Assembly (NCBI GenBank): GCA_944368775.1
Contig: CALVXB010000011.1
Location: 18,667-82,666 of the forward strand
Source of the DNA: an uncultured Clostridia bacterium
GTDB lineage: Bacteria; Bacillota; Clostridia; Christensenellales; Borkfalkiaceae
DNA: 64,000 bases
Direction: 5' to 3'
The notes beneath the pieces are model-generated. The model saw nothing but the letters and a program-made list of their open reading frames with translations, ran no database searches and was not told the origin of the DNA. Below are positions 1 to 10,024 of this stretch, in pieces. Each line of letters opens with the position of its first letter. The first letter of the stretch is position 1. Position numbers and translations under genes: made by a program.

Positions 1-160
1 ATGCCATTTTATCGTGATGGATTGTCATGGATCTTCCTCCCGTTCGCCTTTCTTGCGCGGATATCCGCACCACGATCATACCACATCCGCGCGCAAAAGA
101 CAAGCGGATCGCACGGTTTTCGCCTGCGGGTGAGAGCGCGCATTTTCCGACCCGCCGACA
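1..160. other. Left edge without a recognised gene
   Basis: I see no supported gene, promoter or RNA in this stretch. Open frames cross it on both strands, but they have no ribosome site and no recognisable protein. It lies downstream of the terminator of the surface-protein gene. Confidence 0.4.
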
Positions 161-191
161 AAAGGACCGCCCCCGGAGGATCCGGGGGCGG
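161..191 (-). terminator. Intrinsic terminator of the surface-protein gene
   Basis: A perfect 11-bp stem (167-177 with 181-191, loop GGA) is followed on the minus strand by CCTTTTG. It lies 45 bp beyond the stop codon of the minus-strand surface-protein gene. Confidence 0.75.
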
Positions 192-236
192 CATTTTACC
201 GCAGCCGCAAAGGGCTGTGCTTTTTGTATCGGGAGA

Positions 237-3200
237 TCATTCGGCCTTCGAGCGCTTGAGAAGCAGCACGACGAGCAGCGCGACCGCCGCTGCCGACAGC
301 GCGAGCGCGATGCCGACCAGCACATACAGCGTCGTGAACGCGGCCGCGTCGTCCGCCTCCTCGATCTGGCCGGAGAGCGCGCCCTGCGCCGCCGCGACGG
401 CATCCTGCGCCGCCTTGACGGCCGTCTGCACGTCGTCGACCGACGTCTGCAACCCGTCCGCCGTCGACTTGATCGCCGCGATCTGCTCGGCGAGCTCTTC
501 AAACGAAGGGCCGCCCGCCGCGATCGAAGCGAGGATGTCGTCGATGTCCGCCTGTGCCGCCGCGATGGCAGCGCGCAGCGCGTCGATGTCTGCCTGCACC
601 GCGGAAGCCTGCTCGCCGACCGCGCTTTCGAGCGCGTCGATGCTCGCCTGCAAGTCGGAAGCCTGCCCGTCGACCGCGCCTTCGAGGGCGCCGATGTCGC
701 CCTGTACCGCCTCGATCTGCTCGGCAAGCGCCTTCTCGCCCGCGGCGATCGCCTCCTGCAGCGCCTTGTCGCCCGCGGCGACGCTCTCGGCGAGCTCCGT
801 CAGCTCCTCCATCACGCCTGCAACGGCGTCTTTCACCGCCTGCGTGCCCGCGTCGATCTTCGCTTCCAGCGCGGCCTGCATATCCTGCAGCGCCTCGCTC
901 GTGCCGCTCTCGATCGCTTCCTGCGCGGCGGAGATCGCCGCACGGATGTCGCCAAGCAGCGAATCGAACTCGCCGCCCTGACCCGCAAACGCGCCTTCCA
1001 GCTTTTCGACCGCGGCGGCGATGCCTTCCAGCTCGCCCGCCTGCGCCGTGATCTCCGTGCGCAGGCTGCGGATCGCCTCGATCTCCTTGACCGCGGCTTC
1101 GGCATACGCCTCGATCTCTTCTACGCTCGCCCCGCCGTTGATCGCCGCGTACACGGACGTGGGAACGGCGATATCGTCGCCGGCAGCCGCTTCGATCTTC
1201 TCCAGCGCAGCCTCGCGCGCCGCCGTCAGTTCTTCCTCATACGCGGCGCAGTACGCGTCGATCGCGTCCATCGCCTGCGCCTTGGCGAGCGCCACCGCGC
1301 TCGTGCTCGTCGCCGCGTTGATCGCCGCATACGCGCTCGCGATCTCCGCGTCATCCTGCACATCCGCCCAGCGGAAGCCGAGCGCCGCCGCGTACAGGCG
1401 GACGTCCGTCTGCGCCTCGAGGCGGGCGGTCAGCAGGGCGCCCACGTCCTCCGCAGCCGTGCCCTCGCCGACGACTATGTAATAACCGTTGTACAGCTCG
1501 CCGGTGTAGCCCTCGGCAAAGAGCTCTTCCGCCGGCAGCACTTTGTACTGTCCGCCGTGGATAAATCCGGTCACGTTTTCACTCTCAACGGCAGCATTGA
1601 ACGTACCGCCCGTGACCTGCATCTCGATTTTTGCGACATCTGTCGGATCATTTCCCTGCACATTCGCCTGATAAAGGGATTTTCCCTCCGCGCCGGTCGC
1701 ATTCAACGTACCGTCGCTGATCTTGACATCGATCGGAAGAGCCGTCGTATGCTGTGTCACCGCAATCGCTACACCGTCCGTCGTAGAACCGCCGCCGCTC
1801 GGTTTGGATGCAAACGCACCAGTCGCCGTGATTGTTCCGCCCTCGACGTTAAGTTCGCCGGCACGGATCTCGATACCTGTAACGCCCGTCAGTGTATTTC
1901 CTTTACCTAAAATGTTAAGCACACCGTACTGCGGATGATAGATCGCCAAACCGGCATTGCCTGTACTGGTCAAAGTCGAATTCTGTACATCGATCAACGT
2001 ACCGGAAAGGTTTTTACCGCCGTTGCCGGACAGAGCAATCGTACTCCCCGAAACGGTACAGCCGTTCAGCGTCAAATGCGCATACTCGGATACGCTGGCT
2101 GCAACAGCCTCGTCAAAGGACATGCTGCCCGTAAAGACAATGCCAGCGCCGTCTTCCGAAGTCGCCGTGACGCACGTCAACTCTGCATTTGCATGATTGA
2201 GATCGATCGCTGTGGTCGTAGCGGAACCGGGCGTCTCGCTTCCATAAGCGATGGATATGTTCGAATCGGTCATCGTGAGATCGGCATCTGTCACAGATAG
2301 AGCCATTGCCTGATTTTCGTTTGTAACAGTATACTCGACGTCGAGCCCGTTGAGATTTATGCGCATCGTCCCATCCGTACCGGTCAAAGAAATCAACGTG
2401 GAAGCTATCCGCGAGCTGCTCACATTGACATTTACAATCGTGACATCAACATCTGCGCCGGAAGCGGCTTTGATATTGATCGCGGATATATTCGCATTGA
2501 TCCCGCCTTCTTTGCCGGAATTGATAAGCGTAAAATCAGCAGAAGTAGTCACGTAGACAACAGCCGTACCGCTGCTCGCGCTCCAATTATGGCCGTTTAA
2601 ATCCACCGTGATCGAACGATCGAGCGTATCAATACTCAAAACGCCCTTATAATCGTCGACCAACCGAAGCACATCGCCTTCTTCTGCAGCTTCAAGCGCA
2701 GCAGTAAAAGCCGTATCAACAAATTTACTACTGTTAATATTCGCAAAGCCTTCACTGATAGCCTCTCCTTCGCGCTCAATGATCACTTTGCAGCCCTCAG
2801 CGACCGCCTCTTCGAGCGAAGCATAGCCGACGCCGTCCATTACGACAACGACGCCGTCCTCGGCTGCCGTCTCGCTGTCTGCAACAGTGTAGCTGCCGTC
2901 CACCTGCTGATACAGCACAGCATCTTCTGCAATATAATCCGCAGGAAGCCCTTCGCTGAATGTCCCGCCGGAAACGGAATATGTAACATTTCCCGGGTTA
3001 TAATCGGCCGTTACCGCGCCTTCAAAAGTACCGCCGGTGATCGTCGTCTTTCCATCATTGAATCCGGTATTATCATAAGAGGTAATGATCGCAGCCTGCG
3101 CGCCTTTGCCTGCCACAAACTCGCCTCCCGTGATCGTAAGATCGTTCCAGTTCAAAACCACTGCCTGGGAAACATTCGTAAACTCGCCTCCGTTGATCAC

Positions 3201-3914
3201 AGCAACGGAGTGATTGTCATTTTTGACCGTATTGATACCGCCGGAAAAAGTACCGCCGTTGATCACAAGCGTAGGGATCTTATCTTCCGTCGTAACAGAA
3301 CCGGAATACTGCAAATGATCGCCCGAGCCGTCCGCATTATAGTAACCGTTGGTGATCATGCTTGAAAAGTGCCCGCTCTGCTTCACCGCGACGTCACATT
3401 CCGCATTCTCTTCCCCGATCGTTAAATGTCCGAGGTTTTTAATGACATACCAGCTGTTCCCGCCGCTTTCCGTCGCACTTGAGCCGTTTTCGAGGCTGCG
3501 CGTATACGTTCCGCCCAAGAGGGTCGCCTCGCCGAAATTGAACAGCGCACCGCGGGCATGCGTCACGTTATCCACCGTGCCCGTTCCTGCCATGCTGTCG
3601 TCGACGATCGTCAGCACCCCGTAGTTCATGATCGTATGATCACTTTCATTCGTCAGAGTAAAGCCGTTCAAATCGAGAGCGATATCCTTCCCTTCCGGCA
3701 CAGTAATATTACCCGTGATATTTGCCGCAAGCTGAATTACATCACCCTCCCCTGCATCATTGATTGCCGCTTGGAGCGCATCCGCATCCCCGGCCGTGAC
3801 CGTCGCCGCGGAAACCCTCTGCGTCGGCAGCGTCAAAAACAGCAGCGCGACCGCCATGCATACGGCGGCCATAGCCGCCAGCACGGACAACGCAACTTTT
3901 TTGATGTGTTCCAT
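237..3914 (-). CDS. Large secreted surface protein: beta-helix repeats, Ala-rich coiled coil, C-terminal membrane anchor
   Basis: The protein is 1225 aa. Residues 1-36 form a signal peptide with a long hydrophobic core, ending RVSA before ATV. Residues about 40-750 are rich in short repeats such as LVINGGTFSG and VTGGTF, with Asn/Gly/Thr turns, as in right-handed parallel beta-helix (pectate-lyase-like) adhesins. From about 850 to 1190 the chain is Ala/Glu/Gln-rich heptad sequence, probably a long coiled-coil stalk. A hydrophobic segment (about 1193-1218) and a KRSKAE tail anchor it; there is no LPXTG. The ATG at 3914 is chosen because AGGAGGG lies just upstream; an upstream in-frame codon lacks this. 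A consensus promoter and a terminator bracket it, so it is monocistronic. An adhesin or glycan-binding role is inferred from architecture only. Confidence 0.8.
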   Translation of the reverse strand: MEHIKKVALSVLAAMAAVCMAVALLFLTLPTQRVSAATVTAGDADALQAAINDAGEGDVIQLAANITGNITVPEGKDIALDLNGFTLTNESDHTIMNYGVLTIVDDSMAGTGTVDNVTHARGALFNFGEATLLGGTYTRSLENGSSATESGGNSWYVIKNLGHLTIGEENAECDVAVKQSGHFSSMITNGYYNADGSGDHLQYSGSVTTEDKIPTLVINGGTFSGGINTVKNDNHSVAVINGGEFTNVSQAVVLNWNDLTITGGEFVAGKGAQAAIITSYDNTGFNDGKTTITGGTFEGAVTADYNPGNVTYSVSGGTFSEGLPADYIAEDAVLYQQVDGSYTVADSETAAEDGVVVVMDGVGYASLEEAVAEGCKVIIEREGEAISEGFANINSSKFVDTAFTAALEAAEEGDVLRLVDDYKGVLSIDTLDRSITVDLNGHNWSASSGTAVVYVTTSADFTLINSGKEGGINANISAINIKAASGADVDVTIVNVNVSSSRIASTLISLTGTDGTMRINLNGLDVEYTVTNENQAMALSVTDADLTMTDSNISIAYGSETPGSATTTAIDLNHANAELTCVTATSEDGAGIVFTGSMSFDEAVAASVSEYAHLTLNGCTVSGSTIALSGNGGKNLSGTLIDVQNSTLTSTGNAGLAIYHPQYGVLNILGKGNTLTGVTGIEIRAGELNVEGGTITATGAFASKPSGGGSTTDGVAIAVTQHTTALPIDVKISDGTLNATGAEGKSLYQANVQGNDPTDVAKIEMQVTGGTFNAAVESENVTGFIHGGQYKVLPAEELFAEGYTGELYNGYYIVVGEGTAAEDVGALLTARLEAQTDVRLYAAALGFRWADVQDDAEIASAYAAINAATSTSAVALAKAQAMDAIDAYCAAYEEELTAAREAALEKIEAAAGDDIAVPTSVYAAINGGASVEEIEAYAEAAVKEIEAIRSLRTEITAQAGELEGIAAAVEKLEGAFAGQGGEFDSLLGDIRAAISAAQEAIESGTSEALQDMQAALEAKIDAGTQAVKDAVAGVMEELTELAESVAAGDKALQEAIAAGEKALAEQIEAVQGDIGALEGAVDGQASDLQASIDALESAVGEQASAVQADIDALRAAIAAAQADIDDILASIAAGGPSFEELAEQIAAIKSTADGLQTSVDDVQTAVKAAQDAVAAAQGALSGQIEEADDAAAFTTLYVLVGIALALSAAAVALLVVLLLKRSKAE

Positions 3915-4021
3915 AAACTCCCTCCTATTTGGCACAATGTACACAGCAAAGCAGAAAAGTAAACAACGTTTTCCTGTTTTTTGCTTTGACTCGCAGTGAT
4001 CGCACCTAATTTTACAGTTTA

Positions 4022-4050
4022 ATTATAGCACCCACCCCCCTGGTTGTCAA
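4022..4050 (-). promoter_or_regulatory. Sigma-A promoter of the surface-protein gene
   Basis: On the minus strand TTGACA (4045-4050) and TATAAT (4022-4027) are separated by 17 bp, a perfect consensus promoter. Transcription would start about 100 bp upstream of the ATG at 3914. Confidence 0.85.
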
Positions 4051-4229
4051 CCGTTTTAATCAAATCCTGTCTGAATTTAACAAATATATTACATATTTTG
4101 GTCAGGTGGAAGCCGCGCCGCGCGCGCGGCGCGATCCGACGGCGCGGCATATCGACAAAAAACCGCCGTCGAAGCACAAAGCGCGGGCAATTCCGACGGA
4201 ACTATCGACAAAAAACCGCCGAAAGGAGC

Positions 4230-4376
4230 GCAAACCGCCGCCGCCAACGCAAACCGCCGCCGCCAACGCAAACCGCCGTCGCCAACGCAAACCGCCGCCG
4301 CCAACGCAAACCGCCGCCGCCGACGCAAACCGCCGCCGCCAACGCAAACCGCCACCAACGTAAACCGCCACAAAAA
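4230..4376. repeat. 19-bp tandem repeat array, about 7 copies
   Basis: The unit GCAAACCGCCGCCGCCAAC starts at 4230, 4249, 4268, 4287, 4306, 4325 and 4344, exactly 19 bp apart. A shortened copy follows at 4360. Copies differ by single bases (CGTCGCC, CCGAC). Because 19 is not a multiple of 3, open frames across it are artefacts. It lies between the surface-protein promoter and the tuf terminator, in a 557-bp stretch (3915-4472) that holds no gene. Confidence 0.9.
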
Positions 4377-4382
4377 ACAAAC

Positions 4383-4452
4383 CGCCGCCGGGCCGCGCGC
4401 AAAGCGCGGTCCGGCGGCGCAAAAAAAGAGCCCCGGCATAGCCGAAGCTCTT
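4383..4452 (-). terminator. tuf terminator, double hairpin
   Basis: The first hairpin is a 12-bp stem with two G-U pairs (4426-4437 with 4441-4452, loop of 3). It is followed on the minus strand by seven T (4427-4421). A second GC-rich hairpin (about 4384-4418) is followed by TTTGTTTTTTG. Both act on transcripts leaving tuf. Confidence 0.8.
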
Positions 4453-4472
4453 TTCGCTCTTTTCAGAGAAAA

Positions 4473-5693
4473 TTACTTGACGATCTTGGAGACGACGCCC
4501 GAACCGACCGTTCTGCCGCCTTCACGGATAGCGAAGCGGAGACCTTCTTCCACCGCGACCGGCTTGATCAGGGACACGTCGATCTTGACGTTGTCGCCAG
4601 GCATGACCATCTCGACGCCCTCGGGCAGCTTGATGGAACCGGTAACGTCCGTCGTGCGGATGAAGAACTGCGGACGATAGTTGTTGAAGAACGGGGTGTG
4701 ACGGCCGCCTTCTTCCTTGGTCAGGACGTACACCTGCGCTTCGAACTCGGTGTGGGGATGGATCGAACCGGGCTTCGCGATGACCTGGCCCTTTTCGATG
4801 TCCTTACGGTCGATACCGCGGAGCAGCGCGCCGACGTTGTCGCCCGCCATCGCTTCGTCGAGCATCTTGCGGAACATTTCCAGACCGGTGATGACGGTCG
4901 AACGGGGCTTCTCGATGAGGCCGACGATCTCAGCGGGATCGCCGACTTTCGCAACGCCGCGCTCGACACGGCCGGTAGCGACGGTGCCGCGGCCGGAGAT
5001 GGTGAACACGTCCTCGACGGGGAGCAGGAAGGGCTTGTCGTCCTCACGCTGCGGGTCGGGGATGTAGCTGTCGATCGCGTCCATCAGCTCGAGGATGCAC
5101 TGGCACTCGGGAGCGGCGAGGATGTCTGCATCGGAAGCGCCGCTGGTCGCCTTTTCGAGCGCCTTGAGCGCGGAACCCTTGATGATGGGGGTCTTGTCGC
5201 CGGGGAAGCCGTACTTGGTGAGCAGGTCGCGGATCTCCTCTTCGACGAGCTCGAGCAGTTCGGGATCGTCGACCTGGTCGGTCTTGTTCATGAAGACGAC
5301 GATGTAAGGCACGCCGACCTGACGGGCGAGCAGGATGTGCTCACGGGTCTGGGGCATCGGGCCGTCCGTCGCCGCGACGACGAGGATCGCGCCGTCCATC
5401 TGCGCGGCGCCGGTGATCATGTTCTTGACATAGTCGGCGTGGCCCGGGCAGTCAACGTGCGCGTAGTGGCGCTTGTCCGTCTGATACTCGACGTGCGCGG
5501 TGTTGATCGTGATACCGCGGGCCTTCTCTTCGGGGGCCTTGTCGATCTCATCGTATTTCATCTTGGCAGCCTGACCCTTGGCAGCCATAACCATCGTGAT
5601 AGCTGCGGTCAGAGTCGTTTTGCCGTGGTCAACGTGGCCGATCGTGCCGACGTTAACGTGGGGTTTGCTTCTGTCGAATTTAGCCTTAGCCAT
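4473..5693 (-). CDS. tuf: Elongation factor Tu
   Basis: This 406-aa GTPase delivers aminoacyl-tRNA to the ribosome. The G motifs are intact: [10 protein letters not shown] near residue 18, [12 protein letters not shown] near 80, NKTD near 135. Domains II and III follow to the usual ending SGVVSKIVK. Length matches the family (about 400). The ATG at 5693 follows TTGGAGGAACG. It sits downstream of fusA as in many str clusters, but a 189-bp gap with its own strong promoter and a double-hairpin terminator make it separately transcribed. Confidence 0.98.
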   Translation of the reverse strand: MAKAKFDRSKPHVNVGTIGHVDHGKTTLTAAITMVMAAKGQAAKMKYDEIDKAPEEKARGITINTAHVEYQTDKRHYAHVDCPGHADYVKNMITGAAQMDGAILVVAATDGPMPQTREHILLARQVGVPYIVVFMNKTDQVDDPELLELVEEEIRDLLTKYGFPGDKTPIIKGSALKALEKATSGASDADILAAPECQCILELMDAIDSYIPDPQREDDKPFLLPVEDVFTISGRGTVATGRVERGVAKVGDPAEIVGLIEKPRSTVITGLEMFRKMLDEAMAGDNVGALLRGIDRKDIEKGQVIAKPGSIHPHTEFEAQVYVLTKEEGGRHTPFFNNYRPQFFIRTTDVTGSIKLPEGVEMVMPGDNVKIDVSLIKPVAVEEGLRFAIREGGRTVGSGVVSKIVK

Positions 5694-5809
5694 TTTCGTT
5701 CCTCCAAAAAAATTTTAAATATTTAATGATAACTTGTGCGCCGCGAAAACGGCTCTTGCAGCTATCTATCATTAACCAAAGATAAATCTGCCCTGTACAA
5801 GCATCTATA

Positions 5810-5838
5810 ATTATAGCCTAAAACGCGGACATAATCAA
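5810..5838 (-). promoter_or_regulatory. tuf promoter
   Basis: On the minus strand TTGATT (5833-5838) and TATAAT (5810-5815) are 17 bp apart. The start point lies roughly 115 bp upstream of the tuf ATG, leaving an untranslated leader. Confidence 0.8.
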
Positions 5839-5882
5839 TCTTTTTGCCACTTTTTTTCAAAAAATTTTTCAAAAAGGGCAAA

Positions 5883-7967
<2,085 letters not shown>

Positions 7968-7982
7968 GCTCTTCTCCTCCGA

Positions 7983-8453
7983 TTAAAATCTGAAATGCGC
8001 GAACGCCTTGTTCGCCTCCGCCATGCGGTGGGTATCTTCCTTCTTTTTGACGGAGCCGCCCGTGTTGTTGTAGGCGTCCATCAGCTCTGCGGCGAGCTTT
8101 TTGCTCATTTCGCGCTCGCTGCGCTTGCGGGTGTTGATGACGATCCAGCGGATGGCGAGCGTCTGACGGCGCTCGGGGCGGATCTCCAGCGGGACCTGGT
8201 AGTTGGCGCCGCCGACGCGGCGCGCCTTGACCTCGAGCACGGGCATGACGTTGGTCATCGCCTGGTTGAAGATCTCGAGCGGCTCTTTGCCGAGCTTCTC
8301 TTTCATGATATCGAATGCGTCGTAAACGATCTTCTGCGCCGTCGCCTTGTTGCCGTCGAGCATGATCTGGTTGATGAGCTTTGCCACGACCTTGCTGCCG
8401 TACATGGGATCGGGCAGGACGTCTCTCTTCGGTACGTTGCCTCTCCTGGGCAT
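7983..8453 (-). CDS. rpsG: 30S ribosomal protein S7
   Basis: The 156-aa protein has the usual length and start [15 protein letters not shown]. It nucleates folding of the 3' major domain of 16S rRNA, near the decoding site. I chose the ATG at 8453, preceded by AAGGAGGACACAATC; an in-frame extension of 12 codons upstream is not family-like. It follows rpsL after an unusually long 245-bp spacer and precedes fusA by 15 bp. S7 is the known translational autoregulator of str operons in enterobacteria. Confidence 0.97.
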   Translation of the reverse strand: MPRRGNVPKRDVLPDPMYGSKVVAKLINQIMLDGNKATAQKIVYDAFDIMKEKLGKEPLEIFNQAMTNVMPVLEVKARRVGGANYQVPLEIRPERRQTLAIRWIVINTRKRSEREMSKKLAAELMDAYNNTGGSVKKKEDTHRMAEANKAFAHFRF

Positions 8454-8546
8454 GATTGTGTCCTCCTTAATTGATTTTGGTGCCCGCACCCCTGCGGGTG
8501 CAGGCAGAACGTAAGGGTAAATTCGGTACTACCCTCAGTACAGCTA

Positions 8547-8577
8547 TCGCTTGCCTTCCGCCTGCGGAAGGTAGCGA
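8547..8577 (-). promoter_or_regulatory. Hairpin in the rpsL-rpsG spacer, possible S7 control site
   Basis: The outer arms TCGCT/AGCGA (8547-8551, 8573-8577) enclose CCTTCC/GGAAGG. A second near-perfect hairpin covers about 8480-8506, and a 16-bp palindrome CTTATTTATAAATAAG lies at 8623-8638. The 245-bp spacer contains no gene. A role in S7 feedback is inference by analogy. Confidence 0.4.
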
Positions 8578-8698
8578 ACCTTCTGCCTTGCGGCATACTG
8601 CCCTACTTTACGATCGGGTATCCTTATTTATAAATAAGACAGATTCCGACAAGTAGGTTTTTGACTTTGCCGCGCGCCGCGCGGCCGGGGCCGAACGA

Positions 8699-9070
8699 TT
8701 ACTTAGGGCGCTTTGCGCCGTACTTGGAACGGGCCTGCTTTCTCTTTGCGACGCCCGCCGTATCGAGCGCGCCGCGGATGACGTGGTAGCGCACGCCGGG
8801 CAGGTCACGCACACGGCCGCCGCGGATGAGGACGGAGCTGTGCTCGTTCAGGTTGTGCCCTTCGCCCGGGATGTAGACGGTACCTTCCTGCTTGTTGGTC
8901 AGGCGCACCCTCGCAATCTTGCGCAGAGCGGAGTTCGGCTTTTTGGGAGAGGTGGTGGAAACGGACAGACACACGCCGCGCTTCTGCGGGCACTGATTCA
9001 TGATCGGGGTCTTGCTCTTTTCCGTACGACGCTCTCTGCCGTGCTTGATGAGCTGGTTGATCGTAGGCAT
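8699..9070 (-). CDS. rpsL: 30S ribosomal protein S12
   Basis: This 123-aa decoding-centre protein has the start [12 protein letters not shown] and the conserved loop [10 protein letters not shown]. The lysine that is changed in streptomycin-resistant mutants elsewhere is present. It also has the [18 protein letters not shown] segment and a basic C-terminus KYGAKRPK. The ATG at 9070 follows AAGGAGGTAAAATC. It is the first gene of the str operon, behind a strong promoter at 9236-9265. Confidence 0.98.
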   Translation of the reverse strand: MPTINQLIKHGRERRTEKSKTPIMNQCPQKRGVCLSVSTTSPKKPNSALRKIARVRLTNKQEGTVYIPGEGHNLNEHSSVLIRGGRVRDLPGVRYHVIRGALDTAGVAKRKQARSKYGAKRPK

Positions 9071-9235
9071 GATTTTACCTCCTTGTAAGAATGGAATCTA
9101 TCTCAAATTGCCCTTACGCAATTTAAGAAGCTGCGTTTGCTGCGCCCGCGGCGCTTGCCTGCGCGGCGCATAAAAAGAAAAGATCTCGCGGCAAAAGGGC
9201 GCGCGCATAGAACTGCGCCCACAGTCGCGAGAGCT

Positions 9236-9265
9236 ATTGTAACACGGGCGCGGGGGCTTTGTCAA
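9236..9265 (-). promoter_or_regulatory. str operon promoter
   Basis: On the minus strand TTGACA (9260-9265) and TACAAT (9236-9241) are 18 bp apart. The roughly 160-nt leader to rpsL includes a 7-bp hairpin AAATTGC/GCAATTT near 9094-9115. Confidence 0.8.
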
Positions 9266-9378
9266 ACATTTCAAACAAAAAACTCGCTCCGCCGCCCCTT
9301 TTGTGATAAAATATCCCCTTTTTGTTGCTTTTTTCCGCCCGCAAAACGCCGCCCGCACGGCAGGCCGGCCGCCGCGCG

Positions 9379-9433
9379 GCAGGGCGCGCCGCGGCGAAAG
9401 AAGGGCAATGCCGCAGGGCGCGCCGCGGCGAAA
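9379..9433. repeat. Two direct copies of a 21-bp GC-rich sequence
   Basis: The sequence GCAGGGCGCGCC followed by GCGGCGAAA occurs at 9379-9399 and again at 9413-9433, a 34-bp period. They lie immediately downstream of the minus-strand HTH gene. Nothing else was recognised between the str promoter and this gene. Confidence 0.7.
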
Positions 9434-9436
9434 CGA

Positions 9437-9766
9437 TCATCGCCCGCCGGAGGCAAAGCGGCCTGCGCTGCCCGCGTGCATCTCGCGGCTGACCTGCTCG
9501 AGGTTGTACAAAAAGGCCTCGACGAACTGCTTGCGGTAGCGCAGCAGCGTGCGCTCGCCCACGCCCAGGTCGATGCTCAATTTGACCTGCGTGTCTGCAT
9601 AGTGCGCCTCCTCCCAATACAACCGCTCGAAGATGCCGAGCATATTGCTGTGCTCGAGGTGGTCGTACAATTTCCAGAATTCGTATGTGCGCTGCATCGC
9701 CGCATACGCCTCCGCGTACATCGGATTATGCCGAAAGCGCACCGCGTTCCGCATCATTTGTTCCAT
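9437..9766 (-). CDS. Small HTH protein of unknown role
   Basis: The product is 109 aa. The central part is rich in aromatic residues (MQRTYEFWKLYDHLEHSN). It is followed by SIDLGVGERTLLRYRKQFVE, which looks like a helix-turn-helix of the sigma-70 region 4 / phage ArpU-RinA type. No exact family is recognised. The ATG at 9766 follows GGGGGGAG; an upstream in-frame codon was rejected. It has no operon partner. A -10-like TATAAT lies just upstream (near 9810) and a perfect 6+6 dyad CGCCAA-TAT-TTGGCG at 9838-9852 could be an operator. A regulatory role is inference. Confidence 0.6.
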   Translation of the reverse strand: MEQMMRNAVRFRHNPMYAEAYAAMQRTYEFWKLYDHLEHSNMLGIFERLYWEEAHYADTQVKLSIDLGVGERTLLRYRKQFVEAFLYNLEQVSREMHAGSAGRFASGGR

Positions 9767-9837
9767 GGCGTAGCTCCCCCCTTCGCGCCCCGCGCGAATG
9801 TTGGGTTTTATTATACACGCCACAAATTATCGAAACG

Positions 9838-9852
9838 CGCCAATATTTGGCG
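9838..9852. promoter_or_regulatory. Dyad upstream of the HTH gene
   Basis: CGCCAA and TTGGCG flank TAT, a perfect 15-bp palindromic site about 72 bp upstream of the ATG and upstream of a TATAAT. It could be an operator; binding is not shown. Confidence 0.35.
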
Positions 9853-9956
9853 ATATGCGTCGAATATTGTCGTAACGCTCTCTATTTTCCGCGCCTTTCA
9901 CCCTGCTTTCACAGTACAATCACAGAAAGGCGCGGTCGCCCGGCCGCGTGCGCGGC

Positions 9957-10000
9957 AAAAAAAGGAGCCCCTCGGGGAAAGGCTGTTCCCCGGAGGCCCC
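9957..10000 (-). terminator. Terminator of the topoisomerase operon
   Basis: A long GC-rich imperfect stem (about 9964-9999) is followed on the minus strand by seven T (9963-9957). It starts 25 bp beyond the stop of the subunit A gene. Confidence 0.75.
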
Positions 10001-10024
10001 GGCGCCCCGCGCGGTGGGGAGCGG

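Noticed and set aside
4230..4376. CRISPR array
   Set aside because: The 19-bp units follow one another without unique spacers, and no cas gene is present.
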